64,000 bases of DNA from Mucilaginibacter_A sp050955045 (GTDB lineage Bacteria; Bacteroidota; Bacteroidia; Sphingobacteriales; Sphingobacteriaceae): NCBI GenBank assembly GCA_050955045.1, contig JBPBQV010000001.1, positions 372,001 to 436,000 on the forward strand. The letters run 5' to 3'. Under the pieces are notes generated by a model that did not search any database, was not told the origin of the DNA, and worked only from the letters and a program-made list of their open reading frames with translations. Of this stretch, positions 52,221 to 59,950 are shown piece after piece; within the stretch, counting starts at the first letter, position 1, and each line of letters starts with the position of its first letter. The translations under genes and the position numbers were made by a program.

Positions 52221-53789
52221 ATGAAATTAAAAACTACTACTTTCCTCCTGCTTTGCATTTTCCTGTTTGATAGTTCCTTCACTAAAAAACAGGAAATTTC
52301 AGCCAAAAAATTTGATCTGGTTGAAACCAATATTGAAGCCGTTCATCAGGCGTTTAAAAAAAGAATATGTAACTGCGAAATCTTGGTTTCAGAATATTTG
52401 AAACGAATTGCTGAATATGATCAATCTACGCATCTCAATTCCATCATTCTTACCAATCCTGATGCGATAAAAAGAGCACGGGAACTGGATGCCGAATACA
52501 AGCGTACCGGAAAATTGCGACCGCTGCACTGCATCCCGATGATTGTGAAAGATAATTATCAAACGGCCGGACTGCAAACTACCGGCGGTTCGATTCTTTT
52601 TAAAGGTTTTAAACCGGAAGAAGACGCGCACATGGTAAAGTTACTGAAAGATGCCGGCGCAATTGTATTGGCAAAATCCAACATGGCCGAGTTTGCTTTT
52701 AGTCCGAAAGTAACCATCAGTTCCATCGCTGGCGAAACTTTAAATCCTTATAATTTAGGTTATACTACGGCTGGTTCAAGTGGTGGAACAGCCGCAGCAG
52801 TTGCCGCAAATCTGGGCGAAGCTGGCGTTGGAACCGATACAGGCAACTCCATCCGTGGCCCGTCTTCGCACAATGCGCTGGTTGGTTTCCGTCCAACATT
52901 AGGTTTATGCAGCCGCAGCGGTATCATTCCGTTGTTTTTAAATAATGATACCGGCGGCCCAATTGCACGTTCTGTTGCCGATGCCACCCGGATTTTGCAG
53001 GTTGTTGCAGGTTATGATCCAACCGATCCGCTTACTGAAAATGCGAAAGGAAAAATCCTGGCAAACTATCAGCAATACCTTAAAAAAGACGGGCTAAAAG
53101 GAGCACGAATTGGTGTGTTACGAATTTTAAGCGACCGGAATATTAATCCGCAAATTAAGGTTTTGTTTGAACAAGCGATTGTTGATTTGAAAAAAGCCGG
53201 TGCCATCATCGTTGATACTCTGGATATTCCTGATTTTGCCAAACTGAGCCGCCAGAACTGGGGTTCCACGTTCCGCGAAGATATCAACACTTATCTGGCT
53301 TCGTTGGGCAGCAATGCGCCGGTAAAAAATCTGGATGAAATTATTGCTTCCGGCAAATATTCCGATTACATCAAACCAAACCTGGATTATTTTAAGCAGG
53401 TTGACCCAAACAGAAGTCCGTATGATTTGCAGGATGTTTACCATGATCCGCGACGGATTGCTTTCCGAAATGCAATTATCAAAGTGATGGAAGAACAACA
53501 TTTAGGCGCGATCATCTATCCAACTTGGAACAATCCGCCTGCAAAAATCGGCGATTTTACTGGTTACAAAGGTGATAACAGTCAGATCATTTCCCCAAGA
53601 ACCGGCCAGCCAGCATTTACGGTGCCGATGGGTTACAGCAGCAATAATTTGCCAGCCGGGTTACAGTTTCTGGGTAAAATGTTTGATGAGCCAACGCTGA
53701 TCAAATATACTTATGCTTATGAACAGGCGACAAAGCATCGGAAAGCACCAGCTGGCTTTGGAGAATTGAAGGAGAAAGTAGGAAAGTGA
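52221..53789 (+). CDS. Exported amidase (amidase signature family)
   Basis: A 522-residue amidase with a signal peptide (about 1-20). The Ser-cisSer-Lys triad is visible: Lys110 in PMIVKDNYQT, the cis-Ser around 187 in TAGSSGGTAAAVAANLG, and nucleophile Ser210 in DTGNSIRGPSS. The C-terminal part (GQPAFTVPMGYSSNNLPAGLQFLG) is typical. Export to the periplasm and no gatC/gatB neighbours argue against a GatA role; it more likely hydrolyses an external amide or peptide-like substrate. It is followed by a small HigA-like frame. Confidence 0.92.
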   Translation: MKLKTTTFLLLCIFLFDSSFTKKQEISAKKFDLVETNIEAVHQAFKKRICNCEILVSEYLKRIAEYDQSTHLNSIILTNPDAIKRARELDAEYKRTGKLRPLHCIPMIVKDNYQTAGLQTTGGSILFKGFKPEEDAHMVKLLKDAGAIVLAKSNMAEFAFSPKVTISSIAGETLNPYNLGYTTAGSSGGTAAAVAANLGEAGVGTDTGNSIRGPSSHNALVGFRPTLGLCSRSGIIPLFLNNDTGGPIARSVADATRILQVVAGYDPTDPLTENAKGKILANYQQYLKKDGLKGARIGVLRILSDRNINPQIKVLFEQAIVDLKKAGAIIVDTLDIPDFAKLSRQNWGSTFREDINTYLASLGSNAPVKNLDEIIASGKYSDYIKPNLDYFKQVDPNRSPYDLQDVYHDPRRIAFRNAIIKVMEEQHLGAIIYPTWNNPPAKIGDFTGYKGDNSQIISPRTGQPAFTVPMGYSSNNLPAGLQFLGKMFDEPTLIKYTYAYEQATKHRKAPAGFGELKEKVGK

Positions 53790-53827
53790 ATAATAGGCAA
53801 TTGTTTATTTCCATAACTTTTATCAAA

Positions 53828-54010
53828 ATGAAAAACTATAAAGTAATTAAAACCGAAGCCGAATATAAAGAAGCATTAGAAATGACGATTGATATTTTTC
53901 ATGCACAACCAGATTCGCCGGAATTTGAAGAATTGGAGTTGCTGCTGATTTTAGTGAAAGATTATGAAGACAAAAATATTGTAATTCCAGAATTAGCTAT
54001 TTTGAAATGA
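53828..54010 (+). CDS. HigA-like antitoxin N-terminal fragment
   Basis: A 60-residue protein starting MKNYKVIKTEAEYKEALE and containing the acidic block PEFEELELLLILVKDYEDKN, the N-terminal signature of HigA-type antitoxins and related transcription factors. The DNA-binding helix-turn-helix that normally follows is missing because a stop codon comes soon after. No HigB toxin gene is adjacent. It is either a decayed antitoxin or a stand-alone short form. The frame extends 14 codons upstream into the amidase stop, but the shorter ATG fits the family. Confidence 0.6.
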   Translation: MKNYKVIKTEAEYKEALEMTIDIFHAQPDSPEFEELELLLILVKDYEDKNIVIPELAILK

Positions 54011-54044
54011 TTGCGTTAAGCTGTAATCATCCCTAAAATACACT

Positions 54045-54059
54045 GCTAAAAGAAGCATT
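54045..54059 (+). repeat. Dispersed word after the HigA-like fragment
   Basis: GCTAAAAGAAGCATT, 34 bases after the stop and about 108 bases before the SDR gene. Confidence 0.7.
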
Positions 54060-54167
54060 TCCGAAACTGTTTACCATCAGTTTGAGTTTTCTTCCATTTT
54101 ACAAGTCCCAACAAACAATACCTGCGGCGAGTGTGTTCCCTCGGCAATATTAACCGAACAAACCACC

Positions 54168-55043
54168 ATGAGCAACCAGGAATACCGCCCAACATCAGAA
54201 GAAATGAAAGGTGAGCAATTGCCTTATCCGGCCAAGCAACCTGATATGAAGATGCAGCCGGATTCTGATCTGTCCAACTATCTTCCCGCAGGGAAACTTA
54301 AAAATAAAACAGCTTTAATTACTGGTGCCGATTCTGGAATTGGTCGCGCTGTGGCCATTGCTTTTGCGATGGAAGGCGCAGAAGTTGCCATTTTATACAA
54401 CGAAAATGATAGCGATGCCGTAGAAACCAAACGACTAGTGGAAGCAAAAGGCGGAAAATGTTTGGTAATTAAAGCGGACATTCGGCAGAAACAAGCTTGC
54501 ATTGATGCGGTTGCAAAAACTATTTCCGAGTACGGGCAACTAAATATTCTGGTAAACAATGCCGCTTTTCAAAAAGTGGAAATGAAATTGGAAGACATTA
54601 CGGAAGAAAATCTACGCCGCACTTTTGAAACCAATATTTTTGGCTATTTTTTTATGGCACAAGCTGCATTAAAATATTTAAAAACCGGTGATTCAATTGT
54701 AAATACGGGCAGCATTGTGGGCATGACGGGCTTAGAAAGTTTGGTTGATTATTCTTCCACAAAAGGTGCGATTCATTCTTTCACCAAATCGCTGGCTTTG
54801 CAGTTGGGCGAGAAAAATATACGGGTAAACGCAGTAGTTCCTGGTCCGGTTTGGACGCCAAACATTCCGGGAACAATGCCAAAAGACGAAGTTGCAAAGT
54901 TTGGCCATGAAGTTGCTTTGGCACGCCCTGGACAACCAGAAGAACTGGCTCCTGCTTATGTTTTTTTAGCCTCCAGCGATGGAAGCTTTATGACGGGAAG
55001 TTTGGTTGAAGTAACCGGCGGAAGATTATCTGCTGCTAAATAA
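54168..55043 (+). CDS. SDR family oxidoreductase
   Basis: A 291-residue short-chain dehydrogenase of the classical fold with an N-terminal extension of about 45 residues (PYPAKQPDMKMQPDSDLSNY) common to YghA/GsiB-like members. The cofactor motif TGADSGIGR is at 52-60, NNAA at 130-133, and the catalytic Ser182, Tyr195 and Lys199 are present (NTGSIVG, YSSTKGAIHSF). It leads a plus-strand run with genes for a gluconate-dehydrogenase-like subunit, a GMC oxidoreductase and a GH1 protein, so it probably acts on a sugar or polyol. Confidence 0.92.
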   Translation: MSNQEYRPTSEEMKGEQLPYPAKQPDMKMQPDSDLSNYLPAGKLKNKTALITGADSGIGRAVAIAFAMEGAEVAILYNENDSDAVETKRLVEAKGGKCLVIKADIRQKQACIDAVAKTISEYGQLNILVNNAAFQKVEMKLEDITEENLRRTFETNIFGYFFMAQAALKYLKTGDSIVNTGSIVGMTGLESLVDYSSTKGAIHSFTKSLALQLGEKNIRVNAVVPGPVWTPNIPGTMPKDEVAKFGHEVALARPGQPEELAPAYVFLASSDGSFMTGSLVEVTGGRLSAAK

Positions 55044-55058
55044 AATATAAATTACAAT

Positions 55059-55619
55059 ATGACTGGCGATACTTTTTCAGCCCTTTTAAACTCCGATCAG
55101 GTTACTGATAAAACCCGTGAAGTTTTACAACAGCGTTTAAACCAAATTGCAATTACGCCTGCATTTTTTACTGCCGAGGAATTCAACTTGCTGCAATCCG
55201 TTTGCGATTGTTTGCTGGCGCAGCAACCTGATGATCGTCCGGTTGATTTGGCCGGAATGATTGATCAGCGGCTGGCAGCTAAAACCGGTCCAGGCTGGCG
55301 GTACAACCAGCTTCCGGCGGACGGCGTGGCGTACCAAACGGGTTTAAAAGGTATTGCAGAAGGCGTGCTTCTTTTATACGGTAAAAACTTTGATGATCTT
55401 TCCGCAGAAGAAAAAAATAACCTGCTAAAAACAGTACGCGAAGACACAATTGCAGGCGAAACCTGGAAAAATTTTTCGGCTAAACTGTTTTTTGAACTGA
55501 TGCTGACCGAAGCAACAGAACATTTTTACAGTCATCCTGCTGCCCAGGCAGAAATTAATTATACTGGTTTTGCCGATGCAAAAGGCTGGAACGTGCCTCA
55601 GCTTAAACCAGAAATCTAA
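55059..55619 (+). CDS. Gluconate 2-dehydrogenase subunit 3 family protein
   Basis: A 186-residue helical protein similar to the small subunit of membrane-bound gluconate 2-dehydrogenase: ITPAFFTAEEFNLLQSVCDCLLAQ, DLAGMIDQRLA, and a C-terminal TEHFYSHPAAQAEINYTGFADAKGW. Small subunits of this kind often help export of the GMC catalytic subunit, which is encoded next. No Tat signal is evident here, unlike many relatives. It starts 15 bases after the SDR gene and 24 bases before the GMC gene, so the three form an operon. Confidence 0.85.
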   Translation: MTGDTFSALLNSDQVTDKTREVLQQRLNQIAITPAFFTAEEFNLLQSVCDCLLAQQPDDRPVDLAGMIDQRLAAKTGPGWRYNQLPADGVAYQTGLKGIAEGVLLLYGKNFDDLSAEEKNNLLKTVREDTIAGETWKNFSAKLFFELMLTEATEHFYSHPAAQAEINYTGFADAKGWNVPQLKPEI

Positions 55620-55643
55620 ATTTAGCTTCTACTATAATTTTAT

Positions 55644-57188
55644 ATGCGCCAATATCAAAACAGCGAAATTGTTGATGCCGTAATTATTGGCACAGGTGCC
55701 GGTGGCGCACCTTTAATGGCCAAATTTGCTAAAGCCGGATTAAAAGTGGTTGCACTGGAAGCAGGCAATTACTGGAATCCGCCAGTAGATTTTGCAACGG
55801 ATGAAAAAGAGCAAAGTAAACTTTTCTGGACGCACGAACGGTTAAGTGCCGGAGAAAACCCGGTTGCTTTCGGCAAAAACAACTCCGGAATTGGTGTGGG
55901 CGGTTCTACATTGCATTATACGGCTTATATGCCGCGCCCGCTGCCAGACGATTTTACGTTGCACACTGATTTTGGTGTGGGTGAAGACTGGCCGTTTGGT
56001 TATAACGATTTGGAAGCTTATTACGATGAACTGGAAGTAAACATCGGTATTTCCGGGCCTACGCCTTATCCTTGGGGACCAACCAGAAACATCAATTATC
56101 CAATGCCTCCGCTGGCTTTAAACACTGCTGCACAATTAATGGAGCGTGGCTGTAAACCGCTGAATATCAAAACTTCTCCTGCGGCAAATGCAGCTTTGTC
56201 CGAAGCTTATTATCAGGAACATATTGGCTGGCGAAAAGCTTGCACTAATCGTGGCTTTTGTCAGGCTGGCTGCACAACCGGCGCAAAAGGCAGTATGGAT
56301 GTAACGCTGATTCCGGTTGCGGTACATTTTGGTGCCGAAATCAGGCCAAATTCTTTTGTAACGGAACTGCTGAAAGATGCGTCCGGGAAAATTGAAGCGG
56401 TAGTTTATCAACGAAATGGTCAACTGGAAAAGCAGCTTTGCAAGAACGTTTTTTTATGTGCCGGCGCAATAGAAACGCCTCGTTTACTGCTGATTAATAA
56501 TCTGGCTAACAGCAGCGGACAAGTGGGCAAAAACTTCATGGCGCATACCGGTTTGCAGGTTTGGGGCGAATTTGAGGAAGAGATTTTCCCGTGGAAAGGA
56601 ATTCCAGGTGGCTTGATTTCCGAAGAAATGCACCGTCCGGCAGATGCCGATTTTGCAGGTGGTTATCTCATCCAATCCATTGGTGTGATGCCGGTTACTT
56701 ATGCTTCGCAATTGGCACGGGCAACAGGTATTTTTGGCGAAGAACTGCGCGAAAGAATGCGTCATTATAACAACGTTGCAGGCATCAACATGCACGGCGA
56801 TTGTTTGCCGTATGAGCATAATTACTTAGAACTTTCTGACGAGCTGGACGAAATGAACCTGCCGAAACCGCGCATTTATTTCAGCAACGGCGAAAACGAA
56901 AAAAAGATGACGGCTCATGCCAAAACCGTGATGGAAAACATCTGGAAAAATGCCGGAGCAAAACATATGTGGAGTATGGACCGAAATGCGCATACCATCG
57001 GAACGTGCAGAATGGGTAATGATCCGGAGAAAAATGTGGTGAATAAAAACGGCAAATCTTTTGATATTCCAAACCTGTATATTGCGGATAACTCTATCTT
57101 CCCGAGTGCTTTAAGTGCCAATCCTTCCCTCACCATTATGGCGGTATCTTATCATATTGCTGATGCTTTTCTTCAACATAAAAATTAA
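55644..57188 (+). CDS. GMC family oxidoreductase (catalytic, FAD)
   Basis: A 514-residue glucose-methanol-choline oxidoreductase. The FAD dinucleotide fold is VDAVIIGTGAGGAPLMAKFAKAGLKVVALEAG (residues 10-41); the second family block is NSGIGVGGSTLHYTAYMPR; the catalytic His region near the C-terminus is NAHTIGTCRMGNDPE, followed by the FAD-binding end ALSANPSLTIMAVSYHIAD. With the adjacent small subunit it forms a gluconate- or sugar-dehydrogenase-like pair that feeds electrons to the respiratory chain, probably through a cytochrome encoded elsewhere. Substrate not determined. Confidence 0.92.
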   Translation: MRQYQNSEIVDAVIIGTGAGGAPLMAKFAKAGLKVVALEAGNYWNPPVDFATDEKEQSKLFWTHERLSAGENPVAFGKNNSGIGVGGSTLHYTAYMPRPLPDDFTLHTDFGVGEDWPFGYNDLEAYYDELEVNIGISGPTPYPWGPTRNINYPMPPLALNTAAQLMERGCKPLNIKTSPAANAALSEAYYQEHIGWRKACTNRGFCQAGCTTGAKGSMDVTLIPVAVHFGAEIRPNSFVTELLKDASGKIEAVVYQRNGQLEKQLCKNVFLCAGAIETPRLLLINNLANSSGQVGKNFMAHTGLQVWGEFEEEIFPWKGIPGGLISEEMHRPADADFAGGYLIQSIGVMPVTYASQLARATGIFGEELRERMRHYNNVAGINMHGDCLPYEHNYLELSDELDEMNLPKPRIYFSNGENEKKMTAHAKTVMENIWKNAGAKHMWSMDRNAHTIGTCRMGNDPEKNVVNKNGKSFDIPNLYIADNSIFPSALSANPSLTIMAVSYHIADAFLQHKN

Positions 57189-57191
57189 TTT

Positions 57192-58532
57192 ATGGCTGAG
57201 AAAAGCTTTCTAACAGCTATCAACAAAAAGTACAAAGACGGAATTTATGCCGGAGATGAATTTGGAGGAGGCGCAGGTAAAGATGGTAGTGGTTTCCCAA
57301 ACAATAATCCGGGCAATTTTATGTTTGCAACCGGCATAGAATGTTCTTATCCAACCATAAATAATGGCAAAACAAGGCGCGATTTGCTGGAAGAATGTGG
57401 CCATTACAAATATTTAAAAGAAGATTTAGGGCTGGTAAAAGAATTGGGGCTGAACGTGCTCCGTTACGGTTTGCCTTATTATTCCATCAGCAAAGCAGAC
57501 GGTAAATACGACTGGAGTTTTGCTGATGAAGCCATGAATGAAATTAAACGCCTGGGCATCACTCCGATTTTGGATCTGATGCATTTTGGCGTTCCAAACT
57601 GGATTGGCAATTTTCAAAATCCGGAACTGCCCATACATTTTGCAAAATATGCAGCGGCGGTTGCCAAACGTTATCCATGGGTTCGGTTTTATACACCGGT
57701 AAACGAAATTTTTATTTCAGCAAAAGCAAGTGCCCGGGATGGGTTGTGGAATGAGCAGCAGAAAGACGATCGCAGCTTTGTTACAGCCATTAAAAATTTG
57801 GTTGCTGCAAGCATTCTGGCTAATCATCAAATTGCTAAACAACGTCCGGATTGTATCATTGTGCAAAGCGAGAGTGCAGAATACGTGCATGAACTACGCG
57901 CTACTGTTTCCAAAGAAACCACGCTGATCAATAAGCTGCGTTTTTTATCGCTGGATTTATTGTATGCGCACCCGCCGGATGCCGATGTTTGCATGTATTT
58001 GTTTGATAACGGCCTCACCCGCGATGAATACGAATGGTTTATGGCTGGCGAGCCTCCTGGATATCAGATTATGGGGAACGATTATTACGGGCGAAATGAA
58101 AAAATAAAACTCCCGGATGGCACGTTGTTAAATGCTTCGGATGTTTTGGGCTGGTATCAGGTAACCAAAGAATATTACGACCGTTATAAAAAACCAGTAA
58201 TGCACACTGAAACCAATGTTTTAAGTGCAGAAGAAGCTTCGGTTTGGTTATATAAACAATGGATCAATGTGATGCAAATCCGTAAAGATGGCATTCCGGT
58301 TTTAGGCTTTACGTGGTACAGTTTAATCGATCAGGTAGATTGGGACATTGAGCTGGCGGAGAAAAAAGGCACTGTAAATGCTTGCGGTTTATTTGATCTG
58401 GAACGAAAACCACGCCCTGTTGCACAAGCTTACAAAATGTTGCTGGAGCAGTTTGGCCGCATCACGATTATTCCTTATGGCGAAGTTTTTGAACTAACAG
58501 ACCGGCTGGCTAACCTGAAAATAGAAGTTTAG
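57192..58532 (+). CDS. Glycoside hydrolase family 1-like protein
   Basis: A 446-residue TIM-barrel protein related to GH1. The acid/base Glu172 is in YTPVNEIFIS (NE pair at 171-172), and the candidate nucleophile Glu340 is in VMHTETNV. The C-terminal FTWYSLIDQVDWD matches the GH1 aglycone region. The usual N-terminal GH1 signature is altered (FMFATGIECSYPT), so it may form a divergent subfamily. No signal peptide is seen. It starts four bases after the GMC gene and so shares its operon, suggesting combined hydrolysis and oxidation of a sugar substrate. Confidence 0.85.
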   Translation: MAEKSFLTAINKKYKDGIYAGDEFGGGAGKDGSGFPNNNPGNFMFATGIECSYPTINNGKTRRDLLEECGHYKYLKEDLGLVKELGLNVLRYGLPYYSISKADGKYDWSFADEAMNEIKRLGITPILDLMHFGVPNWIGNFQNPELPIHFAKYAAAVAKRYPWVRFYTPVNEIFISAKASARDGLWNEQQKDDRSFVTAIKNLVAASILANHQIAKQRPDCIIVQSESAEYVHELRATVSKETTLINKLRFLSLDLLYAHPPDADVCMYLFDNGLTRDEYEWFMAGEPPGYQIMGNDYYGRNEKIKLPDGTLLNASDVLGWYQVTKEYYDRYKKPVMHTETNVLSAEEASVWLYKQWINVMQIRKDGIPVLGFTWYSLIDQVDWDIELAEKKGTVNACGLFDLERKPRPVAQAYKMLLEQFGRITIIPYGEVFELTDRLANLKIEV

Positions 58533-58542
58533 GGTTGAGGTG

Positions 58543-58644
58543 AATGCTTCTTTTATCGACATAAAATGTTAAACAAAAAGAATCTTTTTTAGCACTACTA
58601 TCCGGTTTAAATTTTAGTCGAAATTTTTCTATGCTTCTTTTATT
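58543..58644 (-). repeat. Two direct copies of the dispersed word
   Basis: 58543-58557 (GATAAAAGAAGCATT on the minus strand) and 58631-58644 (AATAAAAGAAGCAT), 73 bases apart, same direction. The first starts ten bases after the GH1 stop. Confidence 0.75.
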
Positions 58645-58776
58645 ATCTAAAATCTGGTAACCTTCGTATTTTTCCAACTGTCATCAGTTTAAATTCTACT
58701 TAATACAATTTTTAAATTTCATCGGTACAAAAATCCTGTTCACCGATACTTATTATTTAGTTGTGCTTATTTTGTA

Positions 58777-58793
58777 TGCTATTTACAATAGCA
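58777..58793. promoter_or_regulatory. Perfect 7-base palindrome upstream of the dioxygenase gene
   Basis: TGCTATT and AATAGCA flank a 3-base centre. It lies 175 bases upstream of the dioxygenase start, and its size is that of a helix-turn-helix operator. No regulator gene is adjacent, so the role is a guess. Confidence 0.3.
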
Positions 58794-58940
58794 AACGCAT
58801 GTAATAGTCGTATTGCGTTGGCTGATGACATTTTTGCTTAAGTTTGTGAAATTGTTAAACTGAGTTTTAACCTCTTGGCTTGATATAAAAGAAATGTGAT
58901 TGTGATAATATGCCACTATCTTCAACTTACAAATTTTGGT

Positions 58941-58954
58941 GATAAAAACAGTAT
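58941..58954 (+). repeat. Dispersed word, ACAG form, just before the dioxygenase gene
   Basis: GATAAAAACAGTAT with AATTTTGGT in front, ending 14 bases before the ATG, where a ribosome-binding region would be expected. Confidence 0.75.
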
Positions 58955-58968
58955 GAATTTATATCTGA

Positions 58969-59781
58969 ATGGAAAGAAAAAACTTTATTAAAAGTATTGC
59001 TTTAGCTTCACTTTCATTCTCTTTGTTAGAAAGTTGCAGCCAGGAAGCTAAAACCTGTAAGGAAACGCCCATAGGTGAAGAAGGGCCGTTTCCAACGCAT
59101 TCTCCAGCTAAATTTATTACGCAGAATATTGTTTCCGACCGTGTTGGTACGCCATTAAAAGTTCACATCACTGTTAACAACATCAACAACAAATGCGAAG
59201 CCTTGGTTGGTGCATATGTGGATATCTGGCACTGCGACAGCAAAGGTGATTATTCTGAATACGGCGGCGATAGCATGGCTCCACCCAATAGAATGAATGA
59301 AAAAGAACCACCGCACGGACCACCGCCTGGAGGTTTTAATGATTCTGCCCATCATAATGGTCTGCCGCCGGGTGGAAGACCAGGAGGACCTGGCGGACCG
59401 CCGCCTGGTGGAGGCGGCAGTATGCAGGCTACAGATTATACGCAAAAGCATTTTTTAAGAGGCCGGCAAATAACAAATACTGAAGGTTTAGCTGTTTTTA
59501 CCAGCATTTATCCGGGTTGGTATGCGGGGCGGGCAACACATGTTCATGTACATGTTTTTGATGAAAAAGGAACATCGCTTTTAATTACTCAAATTGCTTT
59601 TCCGGAAGCTATTACCAAAGATGTTTATACTAATGGAGTTTATAAAAAACATGGACTGGCTGACACTACTAATCAGGATGATCATGTTTTTAAGGGAAGT
59701 ATTGCCAATGAACTTGCTACAGTTAGCGGTAACTTAAAAGAAGGTTACATCTTAACACATGCAATTTTTGTCAAAGGCTAA
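58969..59781 (+). CDS. Intradiol ring-cleavage dioxygenase-like lipoprotein
   Basis: A 270-residue protein of the intradiol (catechol / protocatechuate 3,4-) dioxygenase family. It has a signal sequence with a lipobox-like LLESC (Cys around residue 24), so it is probably a lipoprotein. Iron-site features are visible: GDYSEYGG, YPGWYAGRATHVHVHV with the Tyr and His ligands, and VDIWHCD. A Pro/Gly-rich insert of about 35 residues (PPGGRPGGPGGPPPGGGG) interrupts the domain near residue 130. Such exported bacteroidete members rarely sit with aromatic catabolism genes, and none are here. Substrate unknown. Confidence 0.85.
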   Translation: MERKNFIKSIALASLSFSLLESCSQEAKTCKETPIGEEGPFPTHSPAKFITQNIVSDRVGTPLKVHITVNNINNKCEALVGAYVDIWHCDSKGDYSEYGGDSMAPPNRMNEKEPPHGPPPGGFNDSAHHNGLPPGGRPGGPGGPPPGGGGSMQATDYTQKHFLRGRQITNTEGLAVFTSIYPGWYAGRATHVHVHVFDEKGTSLLITQIAFPEAITKDVYTNGVYKKHGLADTTNQDDHVFKGSIANELATVSGNLKEGYILTHAIFVKG

Positions 59782-59870
59782 AGGATTATTTTTAACAGCA
59801 TTTGAATAATAACATTTTTAGAACTGAGATAATCCACATTGCCAATTCAAAGATTAAATGATTTTATACT

Positions 59871-59884
59871 GCTAAAAGAAGCAT
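59871..59884 (+). repeat. Dispersed word downstream of the dioxygenase gene
   Basis: GCTAAAAGAAGCAT, just before the terminator at 59890-59927. Confidence 0.7.
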
Positions 59885-59889
59885 AAAAC

Positions 59890-59930
59890 AAAAAAGCAAA
59901 GCTGTGTAAATTTAGCTTTGCTTTTTTTTA
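59890..59930. terminator. Bidirectional terminator between the dioxygenase and susD genes
   Basis: AAAAAAGCAAAGCT (59890-59903) pairs with AGCTTTGCTTTTTT (59914-59927) around 10 bases, with T runs on both strands. It lies between convergent genes and can serve both. Confidence 0.85.
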
Positions 59931-59950
59931 TCGCCCATTTTTCAGGATTG

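Larger units (their letters stand above)
58533..58968. other. 436-base AT-rich intergenic region with repeat words and a palindrome
   Basis: The largest gap in the window. It holds three copies of the dispersed word: minus-strand copies at 58543-58557 and 58631-58644, and an ACAG-form plus-strand copy at 58941-58954, 14 bases before the next ATG. A perfect palindrome TGCTATT-TAC-AATAGCA (58777-58793) may be an operator for the dioxygenase gene. I see no open frame of substance and no clear -7 box. Confidence 0.6.

Noticed and set aside
59250..59440. The Pro/Gly-rich segment of the dioxygenase as a frameshift artefact
   Set aside because: The frame remains open through it, and family motifs follow in the same frame on both sides.
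929..59884. The dispersed word as remnants of an insertion sequence or MITE
   Set aside because: Copies share only about 15 bases (24 in some gaps), have no terminal inverted repeats or target duplications that I can see, and lie in frame inside genes in several reading frames without disrupting them.
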